DNA from: Campylobacterales bacterium
GTDB taxonomy: Bacteria > Campylobacterota > Campylobacteria > Campylobacterales > Sulfurimonadaceae
NCBI GenBank assembly: GCA_026390165.1
Contig: JAPLGM010000015.1
Location: 1 to 64,000 of the forward strand
Length of the DNA stretch: 64,000 nt
Direction of reading: 5' to 3'
Shown: in pieces, positions 60,342 to 64,000 of the stretch
Position numbering within the stretch: position 1 is the stretch's first letter
Layout: every line of letters begins with the position of its first letter
Program-made: the position numbers and the translations under genes
The notes under the pieces: model-generated
Database searches by the model: none
What the model was told of the DNA's origin: nothing
What the model saw: only the letters and a program-made list of their open reading frames with translations

Positions 60342-60674
60342 TTAAAGCGTGATGTTCTCTATCCACTCTATCTCATCTTCTACCACAATTAATGCGTCAA
60401 TACAATAATCCAATGAAAACTTTTTTTGTTGGAGGTAGGTTTGGATGGCGCGGTTTAATTTTTGGAGTTTCGAACGGGTAATATTATTTACCGCTTGCTC
60501 ATAACTCATAGCACTTTTTACTTCGACGAAATGAAGTACGTTATCTTTTAGGGCGATAATATCAATTTCACCAAAGCGGTTATAAACATTTCGGTCGATG
60601 ATTTTATAACCGCGTGAGTACAGATACTCACATCCACGCTCTTCCGCAATATCCCCTTTGGCTTTCGTATGCAC
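60342..60674 (-). CDS. yraN: UPF0102 protein YraN, endonuclease-like fold
   Basis: 110 residues. GDIAEERGCEYLYSRGYKII, RFGEIDIIALKDNVLHFVEVKS shows the Glu, Asp and ExK metal-binding pattern of the restriction-endonuclease-like fold. Its role in DNA processing is predicted only. The start is a GTG. It begins four bases after the formate dehydrogenase gene. Confidence 0.9.
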   Translation of the reverse strand: MHTKAKGDIAEERGCEYLYSRGYKIIDRNVYNRFGEIDIIALKDNVLHFVEVKSAMSYEQAVNNITRSKLQKLNRAIQTYLQQKKFSLDYCIDALIVVEDEIEWIENITL

Positions 60675-60677
60675 CCA

Positions 60678-62750
60678 TCAATCCAAATAGTCGGGTTTGA
60701 GTATCTCAACTTTGATCGATTTGAAACGGGCTGTTTTTATCAGCTCATCATGCTCATCACCGAACAAAAAGTTGATACGGCTTTTGGCATGGTGAAACGT
60801 CGTAAAGATGGTCCCTTTTTTCACGGTGCTGCTTACTTTGACACGCAAAGGGGCACTTTGACCGTATTGGCTTTTAAGGACGACGAAATCTTTGTACTCG
60901 AAGAATTCCTCATCCTCGACGCTGACCAGCAATGTATCCTCCGTATGACTGCGGCTCAGTTTTTCGCAACTATTCGTTTGAGCTGCGTTGTTGTAGTGGA
61001 CTAATATCCGTCCTGTCGTGAGGTAATATCCCTCGTGCGTAGGGGCGCGTAAAAGCTCCTCTACTTGACCGCGCGGTTCATATTGTCGGTAATGAAACGA
61101 AGCGATACCGTCTTTGGTTCTGAAGTCATGAAGATGCAATACAGGGGTGTCTTCTTCTTGAACCGGCCATTGTAATCCGCGCAAACGATTGGCTTCAAGT
61201 TTTTCATAGCTTGCACCGCCGAAACGATTAGGAGCATCGATCCTCACCGCTTCCCAAACATCGTGAGAGTTTTTAAAACCAAAGTCGGTACCGTAACGTT
61301 TGGAAATCTCCGCAATCACTTCCCAATCATCGGGCATTGTTACCGTAATAAGCGGTTGAGAGAGGTGAAGCCGTCTCTCCGCATTAACATAGACCCCCGT
61401 CTTTTCATAAGCGCTTTTGACCCCGAAAATAATGTCGGCAAATTTCGTAATCTCATTATCAAACAGCTCATTGACAATCAATAAATCAAGATTTTTTAAT
61501 GCCGTATGGATTTTGTTTTGATTGGGATGGATATGGGCGATGTCTTCACCGATGTTAAACAGTGCTTTGATTTTCCCATCGACCATTGCATTAATTAAAT
61601 CAGGGGTCATCATCCCTATCTCTTTGGGCGGTTGATAATCGGGGGCGTAGTACGGAAGCATCCCAACATCACACGTCCCTTGAACGTTATTTTGACCCCG
61701 AAGCGGCATCAATCCAGCCCCCCGTTTGCCGATATTCCCTGTAATGAGAGCCAAATGGGTAATCGCCATCACGGCATACGAACCATCCAGATGTTCGGTA
61801 ATCCCAAGCCCCCAGAAAAAGAGACTTTTACGGGTCGCGTATTTGCGTGCCACAATACGAATTTCATCACTAAGGGACTCATATCCCGGTATTTGAAGAA
61901 GATAGTCAGGATTTGCGTAAGGGTCATTGAGAATCGAGTTTTTGTACTCTTCATACCCTTTGGTACGTGTAGCGATAAAATCAACGTTGACCAAATTCTC
62001 AGTGATAATGACGTACGCCATCATGTTGAGCAGCATAAGATTGGCTTCGTAGGGGATACTGAGATGATGCGTAGCCGATTTCGAGAGCTGAATCCGACGC
62101 ACATCGAGGATGGCGAGTTCTACCCCTTTTTTAATGACATCAAGCATACGGTTAGCAACGATAGGGTGCCCCTCCGTCGTATTAGAGCCCATAACGATCA
62201 TAAATTCAGTCTCATAAATATCATCGAAGGGGTTGGTAGCTGCCCCCTCACCAATCGTTGTTCGCATCCCCTTTAGTGAGGGGGAGTGACACACACGGGC
62301 ACAGTTGTCAACGTGAGGAGAACCGACAACATTACGGGTGAAATGTTGAAACAAATACGAGCTCTCACAACTTGTACGTGCTCCGCCAATGGAGGCAAAA
62401 CTGTGTGAACCGTGAGTATCAGTGATAGATTTGAGTTTTCTCGCGGCAAGTTCGTATGCACTCTCATAACTAATCTCATAAAAATCGTGATCAACGGGTT
62501 CGAGATAATCCATATCTAAATCGGCGAATAAAGCAGCATTGGCACTAAGAAATGATTTACGGACACGTGCATTGCGTAACCGCTTGGGATGGGTTACAAA
62601 ATCCCACCCTTGTTTCCCTTTAATGCAGAGTTTTCCTTGTGAGACAACACCTTCTTCTTTGGCAAAAATCTTTTGGATCTTGTTGTCTTCGACTTCGGCG
62701 GCAATATCACACCCCACGCCACAATAAGTACAAACGCTGTCGATGATCAT
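60678..62750 (-). CDS. Formate dehydrogenase-like molybdopterin oxidoreductase alpha subunit (Cys form)
   Basis: 690 residues, cytoplasmic with no Tat signal. One [4Fe-4S] motif (CTYCGVGCDIAAEV...GKLCIKG) leads the chain. VDNCARVCHSPSLKGM places Cys at the Mo/W-ligand position where selenocysteine enzymes have Sec; the usual HGPS is HSPS. The remainder has TGNIGKRGAGLMPLRGQNNVQG and a C-terminal MoCo-binding domain. It has no adjacent NAD, ferredoxin or membrane subunit, so its partner is elsewhere or it is a soluble single-subunit reductase or dehydrogenase. Confidence 0.85.
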   Translation of the reverse strand: MIIDSVCTYCGVGCDIAAEVEDNKIQKIFAKEEGVVSQGKLCIKGKQGWDFVTHPKRLRNARVRKSFLSANAALFADLDMDYLEPVDHDFYEISYESAYELAARKLKSITDTHGSHSFASIGGARTSCESSYLFQHFTRNVVGSPHVDNCARVCHSPSLKGMRTTIGEGAATNPFDDIYETEFMIVMGSNTTEGHPIVANRMLDVIKKGVELAILDVRRIQLSKSATHHLSIPYEANLMLLNMMAYVIITENLVNVDFIATRTKGYEEYKNSILNDPYANPDYLLQIPGYESLSDEIRIVARKYATRKSLFFWGLGITEHLDGSYAVMAITHLALITGNIGKRGAGLMPLRGQNNVQGTCDVGMLPYYAPDYQPPKEIGMMTPDLINAMVDGKIKALFNIGEDIAHIHPNQNKIHTALKNLDLLIVNELFDNEITKFADIIFGVKSAYEKTGVYVNAERRLHLSQPLITVTMPDDWEVIAEISKRYGTDFGFKNSHDVWEAVRIDAPNRFGGASYEKLEANRLRGLQWPVQEEDTPVLHLHDFRTKDGIASFHYRQYEPRGQVEELLRAPTHEGYYLTTGRILVHYNNAAQTNSCEKLSRSHTEDTLLVSVEDEEFFEYKDFVVLKSQYGQSAPLRVKVSSTVKKGTIFTTFHHAKSRINFLFGDEHDELIKTARFKSIKVEILKPDYLD

Positions 62751-62765
62751 AAAATATCCTTGGGG

Positions 62766-63518
62766 TTAACTACCCTTTTTAAAATTAGTGAAGTATATTA
62801 TTTTGTCTCTTAAGGGGTGTGGAAGAAGCTGTATAAACCGAATCATTAAGTAAAATCTCAACGGAAACGGATAAAAGTGTTTTTTCTTTGCGATGGCGTT
62901 GGTAATTCTTTTGACTCCTTGCTCTGTACTCAAGAAAAAAGGCATCGTAAAATTATTTTTTTGGGTCATTTCCGAATCGATAAACCCCGGTAAAATTGTC
63001 ATCACATCGACACCGTACGGTTTTAGTTGATACCGCAATCCCTCTGCGTAGGCGTTGAGTGCCCGTTTGGAACTGCTGTAGGCAATCGATGTGGGCATAG
63101 ATAATAATGAGGCGAGAGAGGAGATAAAAACGATCTCTCCCGATTTTTGCTCTATGAGTTTGGGGATAATCGGCTCCAAAAGTGCGTGAAGACTCAAAAA
63201 ATTGGTTTGAAACAATCGATGAAAATCGTCAAAAGGGGTAACACCGCCCGAATGACCGACAGAAACCCCTGCATTGAGAATGATACGGTCAACTTTCTCA
63301 CTCGCGAGCCGCTCTCCAATGCTGTTCATAAGGGTAAAATCATTCACATCGGCAATAATGATTTCAACCGTTGCCCCCAGTGCCAAGCACTCCTCAGCCA
63401 CTTTTTGCAGCTTCTTTTCCCGACGGGCAATAAGAACAAGATCATTTTTTTCGCGTGCATAGTGCAATGCCAACGCTTCACCCAATCCGCTACTGGCACC
63501 TGTGATGATTATACGCAA
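62766..63518 (-). CDS. Short-chain dehydrogenase/reductase
   Basis: 250 residues, classical SDR. ITGASSGLGEALALHYA binds NAD(P)H, LNAGVS is the NNAG-type motif, and the catalytic Ser plus YxxxK appear in SSLASLL...AYSSSKRALNAY. A C-terminal hydrophobic, basic tail (FYLMIRFIQLLPHPLRDKI) hints at membrane contact. The likely start is TTG at 63518 with AAAGGAG five bases before it; an ATG overlapping it is out of frame. The substrate is unknown. Confidence 0.85.
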   Translation of the reverse strand: MRIIITGASSGLGEALALHYAREKNDLVLIARREKKLQKVAEECLALGATVEIIIADVNDFTLMNSIGERLASEKVDRIILNAGVSVGHSGGVTPFDDFHRLFQTNFLSLHALLEPIIPKLIEQKSGEIVFISSLASLLSMPTSIAYSSSKRALNAYAEGLRYQLKPYGVDVMTILPGFIDSEMTQKNNFTMPFFLSTEQGVKRITNAIAKKKHFYPFPLRFYLMIRFIQLLPHPLRDKIIYFTNFKKGS

Positions 63519-63529
63519 TTCATCTCCTT

Positions 63530-64000
63530 TTACACCGTCCTAGGATTCACAAACATCTCCCCTTTTTTGACTTTTTCCCAAAGTTTCGGATCATTCCAAC
63601 TACTACGCACCTCGTCACTAAAGAGGATTTTATCCAATTCAATGCGTCCCATAATCTCGGAATAGGCATCTTCAGCGAACGCTTGGGCATATCCCGTATC
63701 GGTTTCATGTACGATGATGCTGTGAAGTTTTACCCCTCGTTCACCGTTGATACTTTTGGTACATCCCAAAAGGGTATCAATCATTACAAAGATGACACGG
63801 CTAAATTGTTCTGCTGAGGGGGAGATAGGAAGTTGTACCCACCGTTGGGAGTGTTTTTTCATATCGGCAATATACTCACTATCATCTCCATCCCAAAGGG
63901 CAATCGCATGATCGAAACTGTCGATAAGCTCTTTCATCCCCTGTTTCATCAATCCAAAATCGTAGACCATCTGACCGTGGTCGAGATATTGGGATTCAAA
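63530..64000 (-). CDS. 6-carboxytetrahydropterin synthase (QueD)-like protein (5'-truncated by window edge)
   Basis: The frame stays open to the last base of the window (FESQYLDHG upstream of the internal Met at 63970), so the start is beyond the edge. HGQMVYDFGLMKQGMKELID and SFDHAIAL match the GMVxDFxxLK and LDHxxL motifs of the PTPS/QueD family, and SAEQFSRVIFVMID plus SIIVHETDTGYAQAF the active-site Glu region. It probably acts in queuosine or folate-type pterin synthesis. The zinc His motif should be in the missing N-terminal part. Confidence 0.8.
   Translation of the reverse strand, partial: FESQYLDHGQMVYDFGLMKQGMKELIDSFDHAIALWDGDDSEYIADMKKHSQRWVQLPISPSAEQFSRVIFVMIDTLLGCTKSINGERGVKLHSIIVHETDTGYAQAFAEDAYSEIMGRIELDKILFSDEVRSSWNDPKLWEKVKKGEMFVNPRTV

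Noticed and set aside
61632-62276. 214-codon forward frame opposite the formate dehydrogenase-like gene
   Set aside because: Antisense shadow of a well-supported molybdopterin enzyme; composition (many His, Ile, Asn) is that of a reverse complement.

Overview
The window looks like a chromosomal stretch from a Campylobacterota (epsilonproteobacterial) chemolithotroph, closest in flavour to Sulfuricurvum or Sulfurimonas. The signs are a four-gene porGDAB pyruvate:ferredoxin oxidoreductase in the Helicobacter order, a CheB with no receiver domain, a desulforubrerythrin beside a PerR-type Fur protein, Hcp-like Sel1 proteins, a tandem DUF2393 pair and many c-di-GMP enzymes. The species is inferred from gene content, not from a search. 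No rRNA, tRNA, CRISPR array or prophage was seen.

Layout. 1-3.3 kb: a hybrid histidine kinase (cut by the left edge) coupled to a REC-GGDEF regulator. 3.3-7.3 kb: a HAD phosphatase, then porGDAB with a clear terminator. 7.5-9.7 kb: a FIST-PAS-HD-GYP sensor. 9.8-20.8 kb: an AI-2-like neighbourhood with an LsrK-like kinase, an LsrG-like monooxygenase-fold protein, a class II aldolase and luxS with two small partners; inside it sits a five-gene reverse-strand operon (diguanylate cyclase, TonB receptor, DUF917 protein, two periplasmic binding proteins). 20.8-24.6 kb: MCP, CheB, CheR and an MnmC-like methyltransferase. 24.6-30.1 kb: a MarR-controlled FUSC efflux operon with a palindromic operator. 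30.2-31.7 kb: a third diguanylate cyclase.

31.7-41.0 kb is a redox and iron block. It holds an operon of porin, FMN-binding protein and two small membrane proteins, a divergent ApbE flavin transferase, two di-heme cytochrome c peroxidases, a periplasmic rhodanese, a PerR/Fur-type regulator, desulforubrerythrin, ferritin, and a small hemP gene coupled to a 24-codon leader. Fur-box-like sites recur here, and a nearly identical 24-bp promoter-operator module stands before hemP and before one peroxidase.

41.0-48.1 kb: riboflavin synthase, a Sel1 protein, and a DUF445 gene bracketed by a 49-bp direct repeat. Next come mnmG and a 1.5-kb inserted island bounded by 46-bp direct repeats (three REP palindromes, a RAYT transposase and a DUF4160/DUF2442 pair), then trxA. 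48.3-53.4 kb: ADP-ribosylglycohydrolase-like protein, a small Cys-rich protein, MsrQP, superoxide dismutase and thioredoxin reductase. 53.5-64 kb is mostly housekeeping: dapB, purF, a YhcC-like radical SAM protein, DUF2393 pair, hisIE, an SPFH protein, ilvE, yraN, a Cys-type formate dehydrogenase alpha subunit, an SDR and a QueD-like gene cut by the right edge.

The best candidates for undescribed biology are the LuxS/LsrK-like/aldolase neighbourhood, the DUF917-TonB-binding-protein-GGDEF operon, the probably Fur-linked flavinylated system, and the REP/RAYT island.
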